Shown here one piece after another: positions 1 through 5,742 of a stretch of DNA of 7,563 bases. Source of the stretch: an uncultured Bacteroidales bacterium (GTDB lineage: Bacteria; Bacteroidota; Bacteroidia; Bacteroidales; Paludibacteraceae); the NCBI GenBank assembly GCA_937911235.1, contig CALDPN010000025.1, positions 1-7,563 on the forward strand. The letters are read 5' to 3'. Position 1 is the first letter of the stretch, and each line of letters starts with the position of its first letter. The notes beneath the pieces are model-generated. The model ran no database searches. It had not been told where the DNA came from and saw only the letters and a list, made by a program, of their open reading frames with translations. A program made the translations under genes and the position numbers.

Positions 1-172
1 GATCCACACCGACTTTGAAAAAGGCTTTATCCGTGCCGAAGTAATCAAATATGAAGACTTCATTGCCCTAGGCTCAGAAGCTGCTTGTAAAGAAGCAGGC
101 AAAATGAGTGTAGAAGGTAAGGAGTATGTGGTGCAAGATGGGGATATAATGCATTTCCGCTTTAATGTATAA
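1..172 (+). CDS. ychF: Redox-regulated ATPase YchF (OLA1/Obg-like), C-terminal end only
   Basis: The open frame runs from base 2 to a TAA at 170-172 and encodes the last 56 residues of a protein cut by the window edge. The translation starts IHTDFEKGFIRAEV and ends in GDIMHFRFNV. This is the highly conserved C-terminal TGS domain and tail of YchF/OLA1, an Obg-family P-loop ATPase that binds ribosomes and is linked to stress and redox responses. The nucleotide-binding domain (NKxE-type specificity motif) and the coiled coil lie outside the window, so they cannot be checked. The gene converges on the response-regulator gene on the other strand; 61 bases with a hairpin terminator separate the two stop codons. 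The tail is so characteristic that the family call is secure from this fragment. Confidence 0.93.
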   Translation, partial: IHTDFEKGFIRAEVIKYEDFIALGSEAACKEAGKMSVEGKEYVVQDGDIMHFRFNV

Positions 173-197
173 AAGTAAGTTTAAGTTATATAAATAT

Positions 198-230
198 AGG
201 CTGGTTCGTTTCACCGCGTACCAGCCTTTT
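198..230 (+). terminator. Intrinsic terminator of ychF, possibly bidirectional
   Basis: The arms AGGCTGGT (198-205) and ACCAGCCT (220-227) are perfectly complementary. After one T/T mismatch a further CG/CG step pairs (207-208 with 217-218). The right arm runs into TTTTGTTTT, a good U-tract for the plus-strand ychF transcript. It begins 25 bases after the ychF stop. On the minus strand it starts 6 bases after the response-regulator stop, but only an AT-rich tract (TATATTTATAT) follows, so termination of that gene is likely weaker. The left arm AGGCTGGTTCG is repeated in the terminator at 1864-1897. Confidence 0.82.
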
Positions 231-233
231 GTT

Positions 234-932
234 TTACTCTTTGAAGCCGTAGCCATAACCACAGCGAGTTACAATACATCCTCCATATACTCCTATTTTG
301 GAGCGGACACGTGTTATATTTACATCCACAGTTCTGTCAAGAACAAAAACCTCGTCTTTCCAAACCTTGCTTAAAATCTCTTCACGAGAGCAAATTTTGC
401 CTCTATGAACAATAAGATAAGCAAGAAGTTCAAACTCCTTTCTACTCATTTTTACTTCTCTTTCATCTATCAAACAACGTTTAAATTCTAAGTCAAGTTT
501 TAGGCCATCTGCTTGTAGAAAATTATGTTTAACGAGTGTATTTATAGGTTCGTTATGTACAGGTTCACGACGCAACACGCATTTTACACGAGCAATAAGA
601 TTGCGCAAAGAATAAGGTTTTACAATGTAATCATCTGCACCTATTTCTAGGCCCAAAATCATATCATCTTCCGAACTTCTAGCACTGCAAAATATAATGT
701 GAATTCCTGCTGTTTTAACGTTAGATTTTAGCATTCTAGCTAGTTTTATACCACTTATTGCTCCTAGCATTATATCAAGTATAATAAGTGAATAAGTCTC
801 TAATTGCAATTTGAGCGCTTCCTCTGCACTAAAAGCTATATCTACGTCGTATCCTTCGTTTTCTAAATTAAATTGTAAAATCTCGCATAGTGTTTCCTCA
901 TCATCTACGACTAATATCTTTTTTGTAGTCAT
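234..932 (-). CDS. OmpR/PhoB-family response regulator, orphan in this window
   Basis: The protein has 232 residues, the usual length for this family. The N-terminal receiver domain (about 4-120) shows the acidic pair D10/D11, the predicted phosphorylated aspartate D53 (ILDIML), the switch residue S83 (FCSA) and the conserved K105 (IVKPY). The C-terminal winged-helix DNA-binding domain (about 135-231) includes RKEFELLAYL, W191, the recognition-helix region VDVNITRVRSKIG and the wing GYGYGF. It should be a phosphorylation-controlled transcription factor. Oddities: the proline usually found four residues after the phosphorylated aspartate is G57, and KPF is KPY. No sensor kinase is encoded nearby, so its partner must lie elsewhere. 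The ATG at 930-932 is chosen because the receiver begins immediately (KKILVVDDE); no Shine-Dalgarno is visible, as is usual in Bacteroidota. It is divergent from the porin-like gene, which is a plausible target. I cannot give a specific gene name. Confidence 0.93.
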   Translation of the reverse strand: MTTKKILVVDDEETLCEILQFNLENEGYDVDIAFSAEEALKLQLETYSLIILDIMLGAISGIKLARMLKSNVKTAGIHIIFCSARSSEDDMILGLEIGADDYIVKPYSLRNLIARVKCVLRREPVHNEPINTLVKHNFLQADGLKLDLEFKRCLIDEREVKMSRKEFELLAYLIVHRGKICSREEILSKVWKDEVFVLDRTVDVNITRVRSKIGVYGGCIVTRCGYGYGFKE

Positions 933-959
933 ATTAAGTTAATAATTAAATTTTTCTCT

Positions 960-967
960 CAAATGTA
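960..967 (-). promoter_or_regulatory. Candidate -7 promoter element (TACATTTG) of the response-regulator gene
   Basis: Read on the minus strand, 967 to 960 is TACATTTG, an exact match to the TAnnTTTG -7 consensus of primary-sigma promoters in Bacteroidota. It lies 27 bases upstream of the ATG at 932, so it would give a leader of about 20 bases. No clear TTTG -33 element sits at the expected distance of about 19-21 bases, so the call rests on the -7 box and its position. Confidence 0.45.
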
Positions 968-1056
968 TATCGTTTTCATATTACGTTAGAATGGCACATT
1001 ATGTGTTTTAATAAATTGTAACACTTTTATAACTGCAATTTAACGAAAGACTCACT

Positions 1057-1076
1057 TTTTTGAAATATTTTTGAAA
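1057..1076 (+). promoter_or_regulatory. Two 9-bp direct repeats at 11-bp spacing, candidate OmpR-family operator
   Basis: TTTTTGAAA occurs at 1057-1065 and again at 1068-1076, exactly 11 bp start to start, about one helical turn. OmpR/PhoB-type regulators typically bind head-to-tail direct repeats with about this period, and a gene for such a regulator is adjacent. The repeats lie 47-66 bases upstream of the porin-like ATG. A 7/8 match to the -7 consensus (TAGTTTTA, 1088-1095) follows, with TTTG at 1070-1073 as a poorly spaced -33 candidate. Assignment to this regulator is inference. AT-rich intergenic DNA can produce such repeats by chance. Confidence 0.35.
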
Positions 1077-1091
1077 CGTTTGCATGATAGT

Positions 1092-1118
1092 TTTACGATA
1101 ACAAACTTAAATCGTAAA
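1092..1118 (+). promoter_or_regulatory. Perfect 8-bp inverted repeat just upstream of the porin-like gene
   Basis: TTTACGAT (1092-1099) and ATCGTAAA (1111-1118) are exact reverse complements separated by 11 bases. The repeat ends 4 bases before the ATG at 1123. It could be a dimeric repressor operator, or a weak leader hairpin controlling translation if transcription starts upstream. The stem is AT-rich with two G-C pairs per arm, so a stable RNA structure is not certain. Confidence 0.35.
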
Positions 1119-1122
1119 GCTT

Positions 1123-1863
1123 ATGAAAACAAGATTACTTATAATGGATATACTCACATTTGTGTGTATCCAACTATATGCAGAGGATAGGAATTTTGAT
1201 GACTCAGAAAACGAATATCTAGAAAATCTAACAGTTTGCTCTGGTGTAATTTCTACTTCAATGTTTAATTCGCAAGAACAGTTTTGGAGTCATAGTAATG
1301 TAATGAAGTTGCTTTTTGGCTACACAGAATACACGGGAATTTCGGCTTCGTATAAGTTTACAGAATGGGTTTCTGCCGATGCTGTTATTATGCCTATTGA
1401 TGGTGATAAAATGATAAACTATAGACTTGGTGTTACGTTTATACCCATTGAAGGATTACATTTAAAATTTTATGGAGGGCTCAACGATTGTGATGAGATT
1501 TATAAAAGTTCTACCATAAATATGGCTGCTTTCTTGGGTTATAAATGCGACAAATTTGCTTTAGGTGCGGAACTAAATCATACAATGAATTCGTCGTACA
1601 CTTTGGGAAAAGATTATTACGGGTACTCTATTTTCGCTTCGCTAAAAATGGCAGAGTTTGTAGATTTCTACCTTAGATTTGATGATATATACTCCAAAAA
1701 TAATTGGAATCTTTATAAAGATGAACAGTCGGCAGTGTTAGGACTTCAATTTAAAATCAATGAAAATATTACTATTGCTCCAAACTTTAAAATGATTGTT
1801 CCAAAGGCTGAAGAACTAGATAGAAGTTATTTTGCCTATGTAAGTTGTAGTATAAATTTATAG
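1123..1863 (+). CDS. Short porin-like outer-membrane beta-barrel protein
   Basis: The protein has 246 residues. Residues 1-20 look like a signal peptide (basic start, hydrophobic LTFVCI, likely cleavage after LYA), although D9 inside the hydrophobic stretch makes it weak. From about residue 64 the chain alternates polar and hydrophobic/aromatic residues in strand-length stretches separated by charged turns, for example GISASYKFTEWVSADAVIM, INYRLGVTFIP, LHLKFYGGL, ALGAELNHTM, VDFYLRFDDIY and NITIAPNFKMIVP. It finishes with a probable last strand (YFAYVSCSINL) ending in Leu rather than the more usual Phe. Phrases such as QEQFWSH, WVSAD, YKCDKFALGAE, WNLYKD and IAPNFK resemble a Bacteroidales porin-like family I know from memory. 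Members I recall are roughly 80-100 residues longer at the N-terminal side, so early strands may be missing. The likely location is the outer membrane; the substrate is unknown. It is divergent from, and possibly controlled by, the response regulator. Confidence 0.72.
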   Translation: MKTRLLIMDILTFVCIQLYAEDRNFDDSENEYLENLTVCSGVISTSMFNSQEQFWSHSNVMKLLFGYTEYTGISASYKFTEWVSADAVIMPIDGDKMINYRLGVTFIPIEGLHLKFYGGLNDCDEIYKSSTINMAAFLGYKCDKFALGAELNHTMNSSYTLGKDYYGYSIFASLKMAEFVDFYLRFDDIYSKNNWNLYKDEQSAVLGLQFKINENITIAPNFKMIVPKAEELDRSYFAYVSCSINL

Positions 1864-1897
1864 AAAAAAAGCTGGTTCGCACTCCACGAACCAGCCT
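1864..1897 (-). terminator. Intrinsic terminator of the mnmG-deoC operon, likely shared with the porin-like gene
   Basis: GCTGGTTCG (1871-1879) and CGAACCAGC (1887-1895) form a perfect 9-bp GC-rich stem with a 7-base loop. Seven A residues at 1864-1870 become a seven-U tract when read on the minus strand. It begins 47 bases downstream of the deoC stop. On the plus strand the hairpin starts 7 bases after the porin-like stop and is followed by TATATTATT, a weaker U-rich tail, so bidirectional action between convergent genes is plausible. On the minus strand the arm begins AGGCTGGTTCG, identical to the arm at 198-208. Confidence 0.9.
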
Positions 1898-1944
1898 ATA
1901 TTATTGCGATGAGCAACTTAATTTAAGGGAGTAATTTTTAGATT

Positions 1945-2817
1945 TTAAAAATATTTTACTTCTTCTTTTGTTACTGCAGAAAGGATGTTGTTGGCAAGGC
2001 GGCTTGCACCAATTCTAAAGTCGGTGGTGTTTACCCATTCTTCGCCTAGAACGCCTTTTACTATTGTTAGGTATAAAAGTGCATCTTGGGTGGTAACAAT
2101 GCCACCAGCGGCTTTAAAACCAACCTTAACGCCAGTTTTTTCGTGGAAGTCTACGATGGCTCTACACATAACGTATGCATTGTAAAGAGAGGCCACAGCG
2201 TCTTTGCCTGTAGAGGTTTTGATATAGTCGGCACCTGCTTCCATGGCAAGGATACAAGCTCTATATAAATCTTGTGGAGTAGGGTATAGACCAGCTTCTA
2301 GAATAACTTTAAGTTTAGCATCGCGACAAGAAAGTTTTATTTCTTGAATTTCTTCAAACACTTCTTCGTAATTGCCTTGAAGGAATTTACCCACAGAAAT
2401 AACCATATCAATTTCGTTGGCACCAGCTAGAAGTGAAAGACCTGTTTCTGCCACCTTAGCTTCGATGAATGTTTGTGAAGAAGGGAAGCCAATTACAGTG
2501 GCAATATTGATGTCTTCTGTAAGGGTGTTTTTTACAGTTTCAACCCAAGCTGGATACACGCAGATAGCTGCAGGTTTTTCCATTTCTGGAAACTCTTCGT
2601 CTAGTTTATTTATTTTTTCTACAAGGCTAACGATTTTTTCTTCGTTGTCCACTGTGCTAAGTGAAGTAATTTCAATATGACCAAAAAGGTCTTTGATATT
2701 ACTTGGGCGGTCTGTGTTTTCGTATAGGTTGTCGATAAGAGTTTTTACGTTCTCTTTAACCATGCCTTCGGTTAAGTCAAATTTATAACCGGCAAAAAGT
2801 TCATTAAAATTTTTCAT
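1945..2817 (-). CDS. deoC: Deoxyribose-phosphate aldolase (DeoC), long form
   Basis: This 290-residue class I aldolase splits 2-deoxyribose-5-phosphate into glyceraldehyde-3-phosphate and acetaldehyde in cytoplasmic deoxynucleoside catabolism. The Schiff-base lysine is K200 in DYIKTSTG, the proton-relay lysine is K235 in VGFKAAGG, and D137 in NEIDMV matches the catalytic aspartate. VIGFPSSQ (108-115) and the phosphate-binding end FRIGASRLAN are also family hallmarks. It is longer than the roughly 250-260-residue E. coli enzyme because of an N-terminal extension of about 45 residues before HIEITSLS. The start ATG lies 5 bases after the dtd stop. AAGGA (minus strand, 2831-2827) sits 9 bases upstream and could help reinitiation, although Shine-Dalgarno use is uncommon in this phylum. 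It is the last gene of the operon and is followed by the terminator at 1864-1897. Confidence 0.96.
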   Translation of the reverse strand: MKNFNELFAGYKFDLTEGMVKENVKTLIDNLYENTDRPSNIKDLFGHIEITSLSTVDNEEKIVSLVEKINKLDEEFPEMEKPAAICVYPAWVETVKNTLTEDINIATVIGFPSSQTFIEAKVAETGLSLLAGANEIDMVISVGKFLQGNYEEVFEEIQEIKLSCRDAKLKVILEAGLYPTPQDLYRACILAMEAGADYIKTSTGKDAVASLYNAYVMCRAIVDFHEKTGVKVGFKAAGGIVTTQDALLYLTIVKGVLGEEWVNTTDFRIGASRLANNILSAVTKEEVKYF

Positions 2818-2822
2818 ATCTT

Positions 2823-3275
2823 TTATTCCTTATTTTTTGAATCGATCCAAATGGTAACAGGTCCGTCGTTGATAAGCGACACTTTCATATCTGCACCAAA
2901 AATTCCTTTTTGAATTTCTTTATTAATTAGTGATTTTAATTTTTCGCAAAACTCGTTGTATAGTGGCTCAGAAATTTCACCTTTTGCTGCTTTGAAGTAA
3001 GAAGGGCGGTTTCCTTTTTTAGTCATGGCAAAAAGGGTGAACTGACTAACGCAAAGAATTTCTCCGTCTACTTCCAAAATAGATTTGTTCATTACTCCGT
3101 TTTCGTCGTCGAAAATTCTAAGCGACGAAATTTTGTTTGCAGTCCAAGTTAAGTCTTCGTCGGTGTCTGCATTTTCAAATCCTACCAAAAGTAGAAAGCC
3201 GTGTTTTATCTCGCCTGTAATTTTTTCATCTACTTTTACACTCGCCTGTTTTACTCTTTGTATTAAAACTCTCAT
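2823..3275 (-). CDS. dtd: D-aminoacyl-tRNA deacylase (Dtd)
   Basis: The protein has 150 residues, the usual length. Dtd hydrolyses D-amino acids, and glycine mischarged on tRNA-Ala, from tRNA in the cytoplasm, so it keeps D-residues out of translation. The start MRVLIQRV, the SQFTL motif (77-81) and the cross-subunit NDGPVT motif (136-141, corresponding to the conserved GPxT) are all present and intact. NRPSYFKAA (89-97) is another conserved stretch. The ATG at 3273-3275 gives the family's standard N-terminus. The gene lies 62 bases downstream of uvrC and 5 bases upstream of deoC, clearly within the operon. In the Bacteroides relatives I recall, a small MazG-like pyrophosphohydrolase gene lies between dtd and deoC; here there is no room for one. 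Confidence 0.97.
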   Translation of the reverse strand: MRVLIQRVKQASVKVDEKITGEIKHGFLLLVGFENADTDEDLTWTANKISSLRIFDDENGVMNKSILEVDGEILCVSQFTLFAMTKKGNRPSYFKAAKGEISEPLYNEFCEKLKSLINKEIQKGIFGADMKVSLINDGPVTIWIDSKNKE

Positions 3276-3337
3276 TTACAGTCTATTTTTTGTGTATATC
3301 TGGTTAGTTTTTATAAATTTTTTAATTCTCAGAGGCT

Positions 3338-5137
3338 TTAGTTGGTGTGAAAATACTCGTAAACTATTGATGCTCTGTGAGTTCCGATAATTTTTTCTAG
3401 TTCAGAAATTTCTGCATTCTGGATGCGTTTTACGCTTTTTAGCTCCTTTAGGAGTTTTTCTTTTGTATTTGGGCCTATTCCTGGTATTTCGTCGAGTTCA
3501 GATTTTAGTTGCGACTTACTTCTCTTGTCTCTGTGAAATTCTATTGCAAATCTGTGAACCTCGTTTTGAATTTGTGTAAGAAAATTGAAACAAGCATCGT
3601 TAGTCTTCATACTAATTGTTTGTCCGTTGAAGATAAGATCGCGAGTACGGTGTTTGTCGTTTTTTGCAAGACCAGCAATTGGTATGTTTAAATTTAGTTC
3701 GTCCTCTACAACCTTTCTTATTGTTTCAATATGACCAACTCCACCGTCGGCAATAATAAGGTCTGGTAGGGGCTGAGCTTCTTCCATTAGTCTGCTATAT
3801 CTTCTATATACCACTTCGCGCATAGAAGCATAGTCGTCTGGACCAACTACAGATTTTATATTATACTTTCTGTAATCTTTTTTGCTTGGTTTGGCCTTTT
3901 TGAAAACCACGCAGGCTGCTACTGCATCTGTTCCAGATATATTTGAGTTGTCGAAACATTCTATATGAATAGGCAGTTTATTAAGTCCAAGTTTTTCTTT
4001 TAGGGTGAACAAAATCTGTGTTGATTTTTGTTCGATATTTAGTTCTTCGTTGCGTTTTAGTTTGTCCAGTTTATACTGTTTTACGTTTTGCATAGAAAGG
4101 TCGATAAGCTTCTTTTTGTCCCCTTTCATCGGCACTTTTAGGCTTATACCTTCTAGTTCTATGTCTGGCATAAACGGCACCAAAATTACTTTAGAATCGC
4201 TCTGAAGTCGGCTTCTAAGTTCTAGCAAACCTAAAGCTAAAATCTCTTCGTCTGCCTCGTCTATTCTCTTTTGGTATTCAATAGTAAGACCTTTTACTAT
4301 GCTACCATTTACTATTTGAAGCATATTGATGTAAACAGATTTTTCGTCTACATCATACGCCATTACATCTAGGTTTTCGTCCGTTGCAGTAGTTACTACT
4401 GTTTTGTTTTGGAAGTTGATTATGGCAAGGTATTTTTGCTTTAATTCTTCCGCTTCTTCAAACCTTAACTCCTCAGCACATTTGTTTATTTCTTCAAGGA
4501 TTTTACTTGCAATAAACTTACTGTTTCCCTTTATAATTTCCTTGATTTCACCGATAATTTTTTGGTATTCTTCTTTAGTTTGAAAGCCTACGCAAGGAGC
4601 CATACAGTTCTTGATATGATACTCCAAACATTCTTTGTGTTTGCCGTTTTTAATGCTTTCCTCGTTCATTGGGAAACGGCAGGTTCTAATAGGGTAGATT
4701 TGCTTTACTAAATCTAGGATTGTATCCAATATCCAAACCGAACTGTATGGACCAAAATACTCGGCTCCACGGGCAATAAGTCTGGTTTTAAATATACGAG
4801 GAAAATCTTCTTTTGTAATGCAAATCCATGGGTAGGTTTTGCCGTCTTTAAGAAGAATATTGTATCGTGGTTGATATTGTTTTATAAGGTTGTTTTCAAG
4901 AAGTAGAGCATCGTTTTCTGTATTTACAACAATGTATTTCAAATCTGCAATATGCTTCACAAGTGCTTGCACTTTCACAGATTTGTCTGTTTTGTTGAAG
5001 TAAGAGGATACTCTTTTCTTAAGGTCTTTTGCTTTACCCACATAGATAATTTCTCCATCGGAGTTAAAATATTGATACACCCCCGGAGAGTGTGGGAGTG
5101 TACTCACTATTTCTTCTATGTGAGTTTTTTTGCTCAA
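3338..5137 (-). CDS. uvrC: Excinuclease ABC subunit C (UvrC), TTG start
   Basis: This 599-residue nuclease makes both incisions around DNA lesions after UvrA/UvrB recognition. Order of domains: the GIY-YIG nuclease (about 16-95; PGVYQYF, IIYVGKAKDLKKR), then a cysteine group C153, C170, C178, C182 in the region reported to hold an Fe-S cluster in E. coli UvrC. Next come the UvrB-interacting UVR motif (about 207-241, coiled-coil-like), the RNase-H-like nuclease (about 390-545), and C-terminal helix-hairpin-helix DNA binding (IPGIGPNTKEKLLKEL, about 551-566). The RNase-H-like domain has likely catalytic D396 in FDNSN, D464 in IIADGG and H528 in EVHRFAI. The start is TTG (5137-5135): an in-frame stop, the apt TAA, lies only five codons upstream, with no ATG between, and no Met precedes PGVY. 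The predicted N-terminus then has normal length. It lies 12 bases downstream of apt. Confidence 0.96.
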   Translation of the reverse strand: MSKKTHIEEIVSTLPHSPGVYQYFNSDGEIIYVGKAKDLKKRVSSYFNKTDKSVKVQALVKHIADLKYIVVNTENDALLLENNLIKQYQPRYNILLKDGKTYPWICITKEDFPRIFKTRLIARGAEYFGPYSSVWILDTILDLVKQIYPIRTCRFPMNEESIKNGKHKECLEYHIKNCMAPCVGFQTKEEYQKIIGEIKEIIKGNSKFIASKILEEINKCAEELRFEEAEELKQKYLAIINFQNKTVVTTATDENLDVMAYDVDEKSVYINMLQIVNGSIVKGLTIEYQKRIDEADEEILALGLLELRSRLQSDSKVILVPFMPDIELEGISLKVPMKGDKKKLIDLSMQNVKQYKLDKLKRNEELNIEQKSTQILFTLKEKLGLNKLPIHIECFDNSNISGTDAVAACVVFKKAKPSKKDYRKYNIKSVVGPDDYASMREVVYRRYSRLMEEAQPLPDLIIADGGVGHIETIRKVVEDELNLNIPIAGLAKNDKHRTRDLIFNGQTISMKTNDACFNFLTQIQNEVHRFAIEFHRDKRSKSQLKSELDEIPGIGPNTKEKLLKELKSVKRIQNAEISELEKIIGTHRASIVYEYFHTN

Positions 5138-5149
5138 AGTTATTTGTTT

Positions 5150-5668
5150 TTAGAAGTGGATTAAAACATCTACGTCGATGTCTTTATCTATTTTATCTCT
5201 ACCTTTTAGGAAGTCGATTTCCCCGATGAAACTGACATAAATTTTATTTACGTTGAATTTTTTGATAAGTTCTATAGCAGCTTGAATGGTGCCACCAGTT
5301 GCAAGAATATCATCGTGAAGAATAACTACATCGTCTTCGCTTAATGCGTCTTTATGGATTTGAATAGTATCCACCCCGTATTCTTTTTGGTAAGAAACCT
5401 CTAGTGTTTCAGCAGGTAGTTTCCCTTTTTTTCTTAGCGGCACAAAGCCTGCACCAATTCTATTTGCAAGGATAGTAGAGAAGAAAAAACCTCTAGATTC
5501 TATACCAATAACCTTGGTTACGCCTGAGTTTTTGTAGGTTTCATACAGTGCATCTTCTATCTTTTTCATGCACTCGTGTTTCTTAAATACAGTGGTAAGG
5601 TCCACGAAAACTATCCCTTTTTCAGGGAAGTCTTCCACCATTCTAATGTTTTGTTTTACGGTTTCCAT
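5150..5668 (-). CDS. apt: Adenine phosphoribosyltransferase (Apt)
   Basis: The protein has 172 residues, the normal size. It converts adenine plus PRPP to AMP and pyrophosphate in purine salvage, in the cytoplasm. The N-terminal DFPEKGIVFVDLT (13-25) is the usual Apt signature, and GIESRGFFF (55-63) is the conserved base-binding loop region. PLRKKGKLP (77-85) is typical of bacterial Apt, and VVILHDDILATGGT (114-127) is the PRPP-binding motif with its acidic pair D119/D120. No key residue appears to be missing. The ATG at 5666-5668 gives a standard start. The gene follows mnmG after 74 bases that hold two parS-like sites, and it is 12 bases ahead of uvrC, in the same reading frame and separated by a single TAA. 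Confidence 0.97.
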   Translation of the reverse strand: METVKQNIRMVEDFPEKGIVFVDLTTVFKKHECMKKIEDALYETYKNSGVTKVIGIESRGFFFSTILANRIGAGFVPLRKKGKLPAETLEVSYQKEYGVDTIQIHKDALSEDDVVILHDDILATGGTIQAAIELIKKFNVNKIYVSFIGEIDFLKGRDKIDKDIDVDVLIHF

Positions 5669-5684
5669 TATTATGATTTTTTAA

Positions 5685-5713
5685 ATTTGTTCCACGTTCC
5701 ACGTGGAACAAAT
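5685..5713 (-). repeat. Perfect 12-bp hairpin in the mnmG-apt gap, built by a 7-bp duplication
   Basis: On the plus strand ATTTGTTCCACG (5685-5696) and CGTGGAACAAAT (5702-5713) are exact reverse complements around a 5-base loop. The block reads as one parS-like palindrome, TTGTTCCACGTGGAACAA, into which TTCCACG has been tandemly duplicated. In the mnmG-apt mRNA it would fold into a stable stem-loop 17 bases before the apt ATG. No U-tract follows, so it is not a classical terminator; it might affect mRNA processing or apt translation. Confidence 0.7.
5695..5710. other. parS: parS-like ParB-binding site A
   Basis: CGTTCCACGTGGAACA contains the perfect 14-bp palindrome GTTCCACGTGGAAC (5696-5709) around CACGTG. 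It differs from the parS consensus TGTTNCACGTGAAACA at two places: the first base, and G for A at position 12. The left half-site TGTTCCACG is also present 7 bp further left (5688-5696) because of an internal duplication. parS sites are bound by ParB and load chromosome-segregation complexes near the origin. The position next to mnmG (gidA) supports this. Binding by this organism's ParB is inferred. Confidence 0.68.
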
Positions 5714-5720
5714 GGAAGAT

Positions 5721-5736
5721 TGTTTCACGTGGAACA
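5721..5736. other. parS: parS-like ParB-binding site B
   Basis: TGTTTCACGTGGAACA matches the parS consensus TGTTNCACGTGAAACA at 15 of 16 positions (G for A at position 12). It is centred 26 bp from site A. It is flanked by T and A, extending the near-palindrome to 18 bp. It lies 6 bases beyond the mnmG stop codon, in non-coding DNA. This is the better match of the pair to the general consensus. Confidence 0.78.
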
Positions 5737-5742
5737 ATGTTA

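Noticed and set aside
74..262. Minus-strand open frame over the ychF end and its terminator
   Set aside because: It crosses a terminator hairpin and overlaps both ychF and the regulator gene; its sequence looks like no known protein.
308..313. A further CACGTG core, as in parS
   Set aside because: It lies inside the response-regulator coding sequence and its flanks (GGA before, TTA after) do not match the parS consensus or form a palindrome.
1003..1024. GTGTT-N12-AACAC inverted repeat in the divergent intergenic region
   Set aside because: The arms are only five bases long in AT-rich DNA, so chance is a sufficient explanation.
3276..3337. Possible internal promoter in the 62-base uvrC-dtd gap
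   Set aside because: No TAnnTTTG element or hairpin was found on the minus strand here; it looks like AT-rich spacer within the operon.
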